A stretch of 64,000 nucleotides of DNA from Adhaeribacter arboris. GTDB taxonomy: Bacteria; Bacteroidota; Bacteroidia; Cytophagales; Hymenobacteraceae. Below, in pieces: positions 54,748-61,962 of this stretch. The DNA lies in the NCBI RefSeq assembly GCF_003023845.1, contig NZ_PYFT01000001.1, positions 6,634,001-6,698,000 of the forward strand. The letters are read 5' to 3'. The notes under the pieces are model-generated. The model ran no database searches. It was not told where the DNA came from and worked only from the letters and a program-made list of their open reading frames with translations. The position numbers and the translations under genes are program-made. The stretch's first letter is position 1. The number at the start of each line of letters is the position of its first letter.

Positions 54748-55189
54748 GTAATAGATTAAAAAATAAAATATTAGCTTTTAAATCATTTGAGTAGAATTTA
54801 CCTGAGTTTTATTTGTATTAGCATAATGTTACTTTCATGTACTTCAAAGGTCGATTGTGAATACCTAGCAAATAGACTTTCTTCAGCAGAATGCAATATT
54901 ATTGTTATTGAGGAGCCAAATATAGGAAGAAGTTTCAGGCTTTGGGGTGTAAACCCTACTACTAAATACAGGGAGACTTATTATGATGAAGAAGCTTGGT
55001 ACGTGTCTTTTGGTCATAAAATTGCCATTGGTGATACAGTAGTTAAAAATCCGGGAGAACTAAAGTTTTATATCCATAAAAAGGATACTGTCTTAGTTTA
55101 TCCTTTTCAATGTGGTGAGAAAGTATACGAGTGAAATTACTACAGCCCAACCACGCCTAAAAACCACTCCGCGCTTTTTAGCCCAGAAC
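54741..55189 (+). mobile_element. Cassette 18 (identical to cassette 5)
   Basis: Exact 449-bp copy of 46122-46570, next to a different upstream sequence and a different following core (GTTAGGC). Confidence 0.9.
54787..55134 (+). CDS. Cassette 18: lipoprotein, second copy
   Basis: Same 115-residue TTG-start lipoprotein as at 46168, with no substitution. SPII signal ISIMLLSC. The identity, including non-coding ends, points to recent duplication or repeated capture. See 46168 for details. Confidence 0.7.
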   Translation: MSRIYLSFICISIMLLSCTSKVDCEYLANRLSSAECNIIVIEEPNIGRSFRLWGVNPTTKYRETYYDEEAWYVSFGHKIAIGDTVVKNPGELKFYIHKKDTVLVYPFQCGEKVYE

Positions 55190-55196
55190 GTTAGGC
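55145..55196 (+). repeat. attC of cassette 18
   Basis: 52 bp, as at 46526, but ending GTTAGGC. Confidence 0.85.
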
Positions 55197-55209
55197 ACAA
55201 TTGTAAATA

Positions 55210-55887
55210 ATGAAAAGAAAAACTACAATACTTTATTTACTTCTCATAGTGTTATCGTGGTCTTGCGAAAGCACCCAATCTAAAGTACAAACTTCTCCAG
55301 AATCTCAAGAAGAAACTATCTCGCAAATCGATACTTTGAATGCGGTCAAAATTGGCCATTATTGGGCAAAACCAAAAGAAAGTTTTGAATTCAACACCCT
55401 TGGGGAGAGTAAAGGCGATACAATTACTTTCGTTACCTGTTCTGACTATGTTTTCTCACCATTTGGGGAGGTGAACAATAAAACTCAACTAAGAACAAGT
55501 CTCCTAAAAAACTTTTCCATGGTAGACAGGATTGATACATTGGATAACGAAGCATTCGAGTTCCAGATATTGACCCTCAAAAACAGCCGATTGATATTAT
55601 TTTTCGACGATAGTTCAGAAGGGTCTAGGGGTTCCTACATTCACAAAGGTGAAATCATGGATACTGAAGTCAATCTTTCTGACAACGTTAAAATAGGAAT
55701 GAGCAAGAAAGACTTCATCATGACTTTCTTCGATAACTTTCCAGATGAGGCACTGAGTACCTACAACCACTTTGTCTTTGAGTCATGCGTCACGGATATT
55801 TGGCACACCTATACTTTTACTGGCGACAAATTACAATCGATAAAATTTACAACTGACAGTTATTGGGTAGTAGATTACATGAAATAA
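55210..55887 (+). CDS. Cassette 19: lipoprotein, unknown
   Basis: 225 residues. SPII signal VLSWSC (Cys near 18). Mature protein with YWAKPKESFEFNTLGESKGD, IMDTEVNLSDNVKIGMSKKD and WHTYTFTGDKLQSIKF. The second half (IGMSKKDFIMTFFDNF) resembles SmpA/BamE-like or DUF-type beta-hairpin modules, but weakly. Cassette start GTTAGGCAC matches GTGCATAAC at 8 of 9 bases. Confidence 0.66.
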   Translation: MKRKTTILYLLLIVLSWSCESTQSKVQTSPESQEETISQIDTLNAVKIGHYWAKPKESFEFNTLGESKGDTITFVTCSDYVFSPFGEVNNKTQLRTSLLKNFSMVDRIDTLDNEAFEFQILTLKNSRLILFFDDSSEGSRGSYIHKGEIMDTEVNLSDNVKIGMSKKDFIMTFFDNFPDEALSTYNHFVFESCVTDIWHTYTFTGDKLQSIKFTTDSYWVVDYMK

Positions 55888-55898
55888 AAAACAACAGT

Positions 55899-55966
55899 GC
55901 ATAACAAGGTATAAAAGTCAGCTTCGGCCGACGGCCTTGCCAACCGTTTATACGAGGGCGTTATAT
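55899..55966 (+). repeat. attC of cassette 19
   Basis: 68 bp: GCATAAC, stem GGTATAAAAGTCAGC / CCGTTTATACGAG, GTTATAT. Confidence 0.82.
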
Positions 55967-56029
55967 GCCATTTTCAATGAAAGTGCTTCAGGATAGTACC
56001 TATTTCTGATTAAACTTCTTTCAAGGCGG

Positions 56030-56060
56030 TTTCACTTTAGTGCAACTTTTTCTATCTTTG
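56030..56060 (+). promoter_or_regulatory. Promoter of the cassette 20 toxin-antitoxin pair
   Basis: TTTC (56030-56033), 19 bases, then TATCTTTG (56053-56060), close to the TTTG-N19-TAnnTTTG consensus. The -7 box ends four bases before the GTG start, again nearly leaderless. Confidence 0.6.
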
Positions 56061-56064
56061 CTTT

Positions 56065-56415
56065 GTGGATAATAAAAAGAAGCACCGAAACATCATTTTC
56101 TATAAGAACTACTTTGAGGAATTCTTTATAAAACAGCGGGACAAGGTGAAGGATAAAATTATCTGGACTTTCGACTTGATAGAAAATCTTCCTAGAGTTC
56201 CGGAAACATATCTCAAGCATATGGAGAACACGGAAGGGCTCTTTGAGATTCGGGTTCAGCACGGAAGCGACATCTACCGGATTTTCTGCTTCTTCGACCA
56301 AGGCCAGTTAGTTGTTTTAGCCAATGGCTTTCAATAGAAAACACAGAAAACACCCAAGCAAGAAATTGAGAAGGCATTAAAAATTAAAGAAGAATATGAA
56401 AGCAGAAGAAAATAA
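56065..56415 (+). pseudogene. Cassette 20: RelE/HigB (Gp49-like) toxin interrupted by an amber stop
   Basis: GTG start at 56065. 90 residues match the phage Gp49/HigB toxin group: KHRNIIFYKNYFEEFF, KDKIIWTFDLIENLPRVPE, LFEIRVQHGSDIYRIFCFF, LVVLANGFQ. At 56335 comes TAG, then the same frame continues with KTQKTPKQEIEKAL to a TAA at 56413, the normal family tail, in a total of 116 codons. Relatives have Lys at the TAG position, so AAG to TAG is likely. The mRNase would lack its last 25 residues, and may be inactive. Confidence 0.85.
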
Positions 56416-56419
56416 CATT

Positions 56420-56701
56420 ATGACACTTGACCAGTTTAAGGACAAGCATTATGGAAAAATAGGCACTAAAAAACGGGATGAGTTGCAAGCAGGATACGAA
56501 AACTTCAAAATAGGAGCCTTGATTCAAGAAGCCCGCCTGGAAAAAGGCTTGGCACAAGCCGAACTTGCGGCAAAAGTAGGCACCACCAAATCCTATATTT
56601 CTAAAATCGAAAACAATCTCAAAGAAGTACGCCTGTCAACATTAAAAAAAATTATAGAACTCGGTTTGGGAGGACACTTAGAACTTTCCATTAAACTTTA
56701 A
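56420..56701 (+). CDS. Cassette 20: HigA/Xre-type antitoxin
   Basis: 93 residues from the ATG at 56420 (an ATG at 56396 overlapping the toxin end is also possible). LDQFKDKHYGKIGTKKRDEL, then helix-turn-helix in AQAELAAKVGTTKSYISKIENN, as in Xre-family antitoxins of HigBA type in Bacteroidota. It would bind the toxin and repress the pair's promoter. Intact, unlike its toxin. Confidence 0.88.
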   Translation: MTLDQFKDKHYGKIGTKKRDELQAGYENFKIGALIQEARLEKGLAQAELAAKVGTTKSYISKIENNLKEVRLSTLKKIIELGLGGHLELSIKL

Positions 56702-56728
56702 CTGCCTGAAAAGGAAAATAAAAACCAC

Positions 56729-56792
56729 ATATAACCAGGTATATACAAAACCCTTACTCCGCTACGGGCTCTGCATATACTAACCGTTGTAG
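56729..56792 (+). repeat. attC of cassette 20
   Basis: 64 bp: ATATAAC, stem GGTATATACAAAA / CTGCATATACTA, GTTGTAG. Confidence 0.83.
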
Positions 56793-56804
56793 CGCATTAG
56801 AATA

Positions 56805-57254
56805 ATGAATGAAAATCTACTAAAGTTTGAAGTCATTTGGAAAGATGAGGATATAATTGAATTGCAGATTTCAGCAAACAACGGCCGATACTCAGGTGTG
56901 ACGGAAGTTTACGAAGTGTCTGATAGTTTACTGGAATTTGTAAACGAGCTCAAAGGTTTTCCTTTTGGAAAAGATAGACTAACTCATTCTTGCGGGGAAA
57001 AGTATAGTTACGCTTATTTTGAAATGGATTTCTATAAGATTAGTCAATCAGGGATATGTGGAGTTCTTATCACAATGGAAGAAAACGTCTCGACAGAATA
57101 CCGAAAAGAAGAAAAAGACAAACTCTCAATGGAATTAACTGTTGAGCCAAATGCCATCGATATTTTCTGCAAGGAGTTAAAAACGCTTGCTGAAAGAGAA
57201 GAAGGAATTGCTGAATTAAAAGGTATAGTAAAATATTCCAACAACATAATCTAA
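56805..57254 (+). CDS. Cassette 21: hypothetical, immunity-like
   Basis: 149 residues, soluble. FEVIWKDEDIIELQISANNG, FVNELKGFPFG, SYAYFEMDFYKISQSGICGV and IDIFCKELKTLAEREEG. Alpha-beta pattern resembling small polymorphic-toxin immunity proteins (Imm-type) that recur in integron arrays, but no specific family is assigned. Stop is ten bp before the truncated attC. Confidence 0.6.
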   Translation: MNENLLKFEVIWKDEDIIELQISANNGRYSGVTEVYEVSDSLLEFVNELKGFPFGKDRLTHSCGEKYSYAYFEMDFYKISQSGICGVLITMEENVSTEYRKEEKDKLSMELTVEPNAIDIFCKELKTLAEREEGIAELKGIVKYSNNII

Positions 57255-57264
57255 AAATAACGCA

Positions 57265-57300
57265 CTACAACCACGTGTAAACGCCCTGCTTCGGCAACCT
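57265..57300 (+). repeat. Truncated attC ending the array
   Basis: Left half only: CTACAAC (57265-57271), CGTGTAAACGCC, CTTCGGC, then unrelated sequence. The R' half is missing, so the array ends here. Confidence 0.7.
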
Positions 57301-57450
57301 TAAACCCAGTCCTGCAGGCGGGTATAGGACAATGGAATAGCCCTCTTTTTAGGAAAAAGAGAAAACATTCAAATATCCTACATCCTAAAATTACCTTAAG
57401 CATCGGGTAAAATGGAAGCAATAATTAACGATAAATACCCGCAGAAACTG

Positions 57451-57458
57451 TAATTTTG
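57451..57458 (+). promoter_or_regulatory. Candidate promoter of topoisomerase III
   Basis: TAATTTTG fits TAnnTTTG, 40 bases before the TTG start. Confidence 0.45.
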
Positions 57459-57498
57459 GTGGTAGTACCGGCCGTTTGTGTTACCTTAAAATGAAAAG

Positions 57499-59952
57499 TT
57501 GAAAGTTTGTATTGCAGAAAAACCCAGTGTTGCTCGCGAAATTGCGCAGGTAATTGGGGCTAAAAGTAAAAAAGAGGGTTATTTCGAAGGGAATGGCTAC
57601 CAGGTAACCTGGACCTTCGGGCACTTTTGCCAGTTGCGCGAACCCGAAGATTACCGCCCCGAGTGGAAGCGTTGGAGCATTCACGAATTACCCATGATAC
57701 CAGATAACTTTGGGATAAAATTACTGCAAAACAAAGGCGTAGAACAGCAATTTAAAATTATAAAAAAATTGCTCGAAACGGCCACCATGGTCATTAATTG
57801 CGGTGATGCCGGCCAGGAAGGGGAGGTAATTCAACGCTGGGTACTCACTGAAGCCAAATACCGGAAACCTTTTAAGCGATTATGGATTTCTTCGCTTACC
57901 GAAGAAGCAATCCGGCAGGGATTTCAAAATTTAAAAGAAGGCTCGGAGTTTGATTTGCTTTACCAGGCCGGTAAGAGTCGGGCCATTGGCGACTGGCTTT
58001 TGGGAATTAATGCTACCCGTTTGTTTACGATTAAATACGCCCAGGGGCGGCAATTATTATCGTTGGGTCGGGTGCAAACGCCTACCCTGGCCATGATTGT
58101 AAACCGGTACCACGAAATTCAGAATTTTAAACCCGAGCCTTTCTGGGAACTAAAAACCATTTATCGGGAAACCGTTTTTGCCAGTACAGCCGGGAAATTT
58201 TTACAGGAAGAAAAAGGCCAGGCTATCCTGGAAGCAGTAAAGCAAGAAGAACTAACCATTACCGATATTGAAATTAAAAAAGCAGTCGAAAGTCCGCCCC
58301 GATTGTTCGATTTAACTTCGCTCCAGATTGAGTGTAATAACAAAATGGGCTTATCGGCCGACGAAACCTTAAAAACGGTACAAAGCTTATATGAGAAAAA
58401 AGTAGTTACGTACCCCCGGGTCGATACCACTTTCTTACCCGATGACATGTATCCTAAAATTCCCGGCATTCTGCAAGGTTTAACGGCTTACCGTACCTTT
58501 ACCGAACCTTTGCTGCAAACCAAGATTCGAAAAACCGCCAAAAACTTTAATAACAATAAGGTAACTGACCACCACGCCATTATTCCTACGGGCGCTGCGG
58601 CAGGCAATTTATACGGTCCCGAAGCGGGCGTATACGATACCATTGTCCGGCGTTTTCTGGCTGCTTTTTACCCGGATTGTATCGTGAGCAATACTACCGT
58701 AACCGGTGAAGCCGCCAAGCATACTTTCCGGGCCAAAGGGCGGCAAATTATAGAACCCGGCTGGCGGGTAGTATACGGCAAAGAAGAAGAAACGAAAAAG
58801 CCGGCGGCAGAAGCCAGCTCCGAGGAAAAAGAAGAAGAAAATACCGTATTACCCACCTTCGAAAAAGGAGAACATGGACCTCACGAACCCATATTGGACC
58901 GAAAGATGACCAGTCCGCCCAAAGAATATACCGAAGCAACTTTGTTGCGCACCATGGAAACGGCGGGTAAACAAATGGAAGACGAAGATTTGAAAGAAGC
59001 ATTAAAGGAAAATGGCATTGGTCGGCCATCTACCCGGGCAGCAATTATCGAAACCTTGTTTAAGCGAGAGTATATCCGGAAAGAAAAAAAGAAAATTTTA
59101 CCCACCCAAATGGGGATTGACCTGATTGGTATAATTAAAAATCCCACCTTGAAATCGCCGGAGTTAACCGGGCACTGGGAAAAAAAGTTGCGGCAAATTG
59201 AGAACGGAAATTTCCCGCCGGAAGCATTCTTGACCGAGTTAAAAACCTTGGTGCAGGAAATGGTACGGGAAGTAAAAAGCGATCGCACCGTACTGGCCAT
59301 TGAAACTAAACTGGTAACGGCCGCCGAAACTACCACTAAACCAACTGCTAAATCCGGAGAAAGCAAACAAAGAAATGCACCTGATAAAGCTACTAGCCCA
59401 AGTTTTGGGCCGTGTCCGGCGTGTAAAACCGGGCATGTTATAAAAGGTTCGCAGGCATACGGCTGTTCCCGCTGGAAAGAAGGTTGCACTTTCCGGTTAC
59501 CGATTACTTTCGGGGAAAAAGAAATTCCCGGAAAAGCCATTCAAGCTTTACTGGCCAAAGGCAAAACGCCAGTTCTAAAAAATTTGATTTTACCAGCACC
59601 GGCCGGTAAAACAGATGCGCAACTAATTTTAGACGAGAACTTAACCTTACAAGCCCAACCCGTAGAAAAAAAGTTGGCGACCGATCCTTTTGCGAAATGC
59701 CCCAAGTGCCAGTCAGGTAAAATTTTAAAAGGGAAGGCGGCTTATGGCTGCAGCCGTTTCCGGGAAGGTTGTTCTTTTGTGGTTCCTTTTGTTGTTGCGG
59801 GTAAAACGTTATCGGAGAAAAATGTAGTGGATATTCTGGTAAAAGGGAAAACTCCCAAGTTAAAAGGATTTACATCAACTAAAACCGGGAATAAATTTGA
59901 GGCGGTATTAAAAATGAACGAAGAAGGTAAAATAATATTTAAATTTGATTAA
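57499..59952 (+). CDS. topB: DNA topoisomerase III (type IA)
   Basis: 817 residues. A TTG at 57499 is the only sensible start: it opens directly into KVCIAEKPSVAREIAQVIGA, the family's N-terminus, and the nearby ATG (57491) is cut by TGA. Toprim acidic residues in EKPSVA and INCGDAGQEGEV; active-site Tyr305 in VTYPRVDTTFLP; the stretch GIGRPSTRAAIIE near 510; two C-terminal Cys-rich repeats (about 635 and 730, each CPxC followed by YGCSR). It relaxes and decatenates DNA. Full length. Confidence 0.94.
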   Translation: MKVCIAEKPSVAREIAQVIGAKSKKEGYFEGNGYQVTWTFGHFCQLREPEDYRPEWKRWSIHELPMIPDNFGIKLLQNKGVEQQFKIIKKLLETATMVINCGDAGQEGEVIQRWVLTEAKYRKPFKRLWISSLTEEAIRQGFQNLKEGSEFDLLYQAGKSRAIGDWLLGINATRLFTIKYAQGRQLLSLGRVQTPTLAMIVNRYHEIQNFKPEPFWELKTIYRETVFASTAGKFLQEEKGQAILEAVKQEELTITDIEIKKAVESPPRLFDLTSLQIECNNKMGLSADETLKTVQSLYEKKVVTYPRVDTTFLPDDMYPKIPGILQGLTAYRTFTEPLLQTKIRKTAKNFNNNKVTDHHAIIPTGAAAGNLYGPEAGVYDTIVRRFLAAFYPDCIVSNTTVTGEAAKHTFRAKGRQIIEPGWRVVYGKEEETKKPAAEASSEEKEEENTVLPTFEKGEHGPHEPILDRKMTSPPKEYTEATLLRTMETAGKQMEDEDLKEALKENGIGRPSTRAAIIETLFKREYIRKEKKKILPTQMGIDLIGIIKNPTLKSPELTGHWEKKLRQIENGNFPPEAFLTELKTLVQEMVREVKSDRTVLAIETKLVTAAETTTKPTAKSGESKQRNAPDKATSPSFGPCPACKTGHVIKGSQAYGCSRWKEGCTFRLPITFGEKEIPGKAIQALLAKGKTPVLKNLILPAPAGKTDAQLILDENLTLQAQPVEKKLATDPFAKCPKCQSGKILKGKAAYGCSRFREGCSFVVPFVVAGKTLSEKNVVDILVKGKTPKLKGFTSTKTGNKFEAVLKMNEEGKIIFKFD

Positions 59953-60045
59953 TTTAGATTTTTAGAACAAATAGCTAAGTAGTTGGTTTTGTATGTAATG
60001 GAACAGGTATTTACCTGATAATGAAGCTTCCCTTATGCCTACTAT

Positions 60046-60873
60046 ATGCGCGCCCTATTCCTGCATTGGTGCCGGTTGCTCCTGCTCAGTTGCGGGTACC
60101 TTTTACTTAATAGTTGTGAACAAATTGACTTTAGTCCTTACCAGGTAATTCTAGAATCAGAGCAAAGGGATCTGAACAAAAAGAACCTGGCCCGGATTGC
60201 CGCTCTGTCCTTGCAACCACAGGATACACTACGATTCGGCCTGATTTCGGATAACCAACGGTTCTACAATGAACTGGAAGATGTGGTAAAGGCTTTGAAT
60301 GCTTATTCTGCCCAGGAAAAACGCTTGCATTTTGTCATAAACTGCGGCGACCTCACCGATTTTGGTTTGCAGGAAGAATACGTGTGGCAGTTAAACCGCA
60401 CCAAAAAACTGAAAATGCCTTATCTAGCCATTATTGGTAATCACGATTGTGTCGCCAACGGTAAAAAAATATACCAAGCCATGTACGGGCCAATGGATTT
60501 TACTTTTGAGATAGCCGGCAGTAAATTCGTGGTTCTGAACACCAACTCGTTGGAATTCAGTTATCCCGTCCCGGAAATGGAGTATATGCGGCAGACAATG
60601 GCTAACTCGCACGAGTACCGGAATTTGTTTGTTCTCAGTCACGTACCACCCTTTGATACTGATTTTAATAAAGACCTAAAAGCCGAATTTGCTCAATTGC
60701 TCCGGATCCATCAGGTTCCTTATTCTATTCACGGCCACCAGCATAATTTTAGTTTTAGCCAGCCTTTTCAGGACGGGCAGGATTATTTAGTGGTAGATAC
60801 GATTCAAAACCGCAATTTTATAGTAGTAACGGTGGTAGGTAAACAGGTTAGCTTTCAGAAAATTGATTTTTAA
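60046..60873 (+). CDS. Calcineurin-like metallophosphoesterase lipoprotein
   Basis: 275 residues. Hydrophobic N-terminus with LLNSCEQ, a lipobox. Metal-binding motifs of calcineurin-type phosphoesterases: a first block at LRFGLISDNQRF (Asp and Asn variants), FVINCGDLTDFG, YLAIIGNHDCV, LSHVPPFD and SIHGHQHNFS. It acts in the periplasm or at the outer membrane. The first block has DNQ instead of DxH, which is worth noting. Substrate unknown. Five bp before the next gene. Confidence 0.85.
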   Translation: MRALFLHWCRLLLLSCGYLLLNSCEQIDFSPYQVILESEQRDLNKKNLARIAALSLQPQDTLRFGLISDNQRFYNELEDVVKALNAYSAQEKRLHFVINCGDLTDFGLQEEYVWQLNRTKKLKMPYLAIIGNHDCVANGKKIYQAMYGPMDFTFEIAGSKFVVLNTNSLEFSYPVPEMEYMRQTMANSHEYRNLFVLSHVPPFDTDFNKDLKAEFAQLLRIHQVPYSIHGHQHNFSFSQPFQDGQDYLVVDTIQNRNFIVVTVVGKQVSFQKIDF

Positions 60874-60878
60874 ATCAG

Positions 60879-61490
60879 ATGAAAACTTCTTATTTTCTTT
60901 ATTTTTTGTTTGCTTACCTGATGTGCTTTCCTTTTTGTGGCTTTGCGCAGGAATGGCAGACTATCTACGCGAAAAGGAAGTGGTACTTACCGGATCATAC
61001 GGTAGTACAATTTGCCGGGAATATTGGTTTTTTAGCTGTTGGCCCCGGGTATTCTTTGGCTCAAGATAAAATTAACCTAGACATTCTGTATGGGTATACG
61101 CCAAGCTTTGAAGCCGAAACCAGTATTCATACCTTAACCGGAAAATTCATTTACTCTCCCTGGCAAAATAGAATTAAGCCGGGTTACATTTGGGAGCCAC
61201 TTAAATTTGGCGCCGGCGTTAGTTATTCTCTGGGGTCTCAATTTTATACCACCTTACCCCGGCATTACCCCGATGGCTATTATTTCTGGCCGACCAGTTT
61301 CCGGCTGACTCCTTTTGTGGGTACCTCCATAAGTAAAGCAGTAGGAAATTCTAATTCCTTAATTAAACAAGTGCAAGGCTACACCGAGGCAGGAACCCAC
61401 GATTTAGCCATATTGAGCCTTACCACTAACAAAGCTCTTTCACCCTGGGATATTATAAGCTTTGCCTTTGGCGTTAAACTTAAATTTTAG
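60879..61490 (+). CDS. Probable outer-membrane beta-barrel protein
   Basis: 203 residues, five bp after the phosphoesterase gene. Signal peptide (YFLYFLFAYLMCFPF, GFAQ at the cleavage site). The mature part alternates strands with aromatic ends: VQFAGNIGFLAVGPGYS, INLDILYGYTPS, FGAGVSYSLGSQFYTTLP, IISFAFGVKLKF. That last aromatic strand fits an outer-membrane beta-barrel. Family not recognised. Probable co-transcription with 60046. Confidence 0.65.
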   Translation: MKTSYFLYFLFAYLMCFPFCGFAQEWQTIYAKRKWYLPDHTVVQFAGNIGFLAVGPGYSLAQDKINLDILYGYTPSFEAETSIHTLTGKFIYSPWQNRIKPGYIWEPLKFGAGVSYSLGSQFYTTLPRHYPDGYYFWPTSFRLTPFVGTSISKAVGNSNSLIKQVQGYTEAGTHDLAILSLTTNKALSPWDIISFAFGVKLKF

Positions 61491-61601
61491 TCTTTTAAAA
61501 CATCTTTTAGCTGTATTTCCGGAAAAACCGTATGCCTAATATTTGCCAAATTAATGTGGTACACGGGAGGTAAAAAACTGCCGGCAAATTCAAATATAAT
61601 C

Positions 61602-61823
61602 ATGCAACCGTTAGGTAAATACCTCTTTTTTTTGGGATTGATTTTAGTTGGCGTCGGTTTACTGTTGTGGGCGGCGGGTAACCGGTTGAACTGGTTTGGC
61701 CATTTACCCGGCGATATCCGTTTCGAGAAACCAAACTTTAAATTTTACGCGCCGCTTACGAGTATGTTGTTGGTTAGTGTTCTCTTGAGTTTGCTTTTAT
61801 GGCTAATTCGGCGTTTCTTTTAG
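61602..61823 (+). CDS. DUF2905 small membrane protein
   Basis: 73 residues from the ATG at 61602; an ATG at 61554 adds nothing typical. Two membrane helices (about 5-23, KYLFFLGLILVGVGLLLWA; and 47-69) flank the conserved loop LNWFGHLPGDIRFEKPNFKFYAPLTS, given in part. That is DUF2905. Function unknown. Confidence 0.9.
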   Translation: MQPLGKYLFFLGLILVGVGLLLWAAGNRLNWFGHLPGDIRFEKPNFKFYAPLTSMLLVSVLLSLLLWLIRRFF

Positions 61824-61962
61824 TAGTTTTTGTTTAAAAATTATTTTTCTCACCAATCCATTAAAGCTTTTGTATTTTTTCCTAATCTATTGTTATAAAA
61901 TATTGTTTTAAAAAGCTTTGTTTAAATCTTTCAAATACATCTGACTAACTTTACAGAAACCT

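Larger units (their letters stand above)
43815..57300 (+). mobile_element. Integron-like cassette array, 21 cassettes
   Basis: Cassettes begin at core sites GTTRRRY at 43815, 44381, 45113, 45664, 46122, 46571, 47446, 48092, 48977, 49762, 50429, 51085, 51697, 52197, 52683, 53274, 53901, 54741, 55190, 55960 and 56786. All ORFs run in the plus direction, usually start within 60 bases of the core and stop just before an attC-like palindrome. In 18 cassettes the 3' RYYYAAC box complements the cassette's own first bases. Two cassettes are duplicated. The DNA is visibly AT-richer than the flanks. Confidence 0.9.

Noticed and set aside
43815-57300. Array as mere intergenic repeats (REP/BIME-like)
   Set aside because: Repeat ends complement each cassette's own start, stems differ in sequence, and duplication boundaries fall at the cores, which REP elements do not explain.
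58881-59540. 219-codon minus-strand ORF inside topB
   Set aside because: Shadow of the topoisomerase frame.
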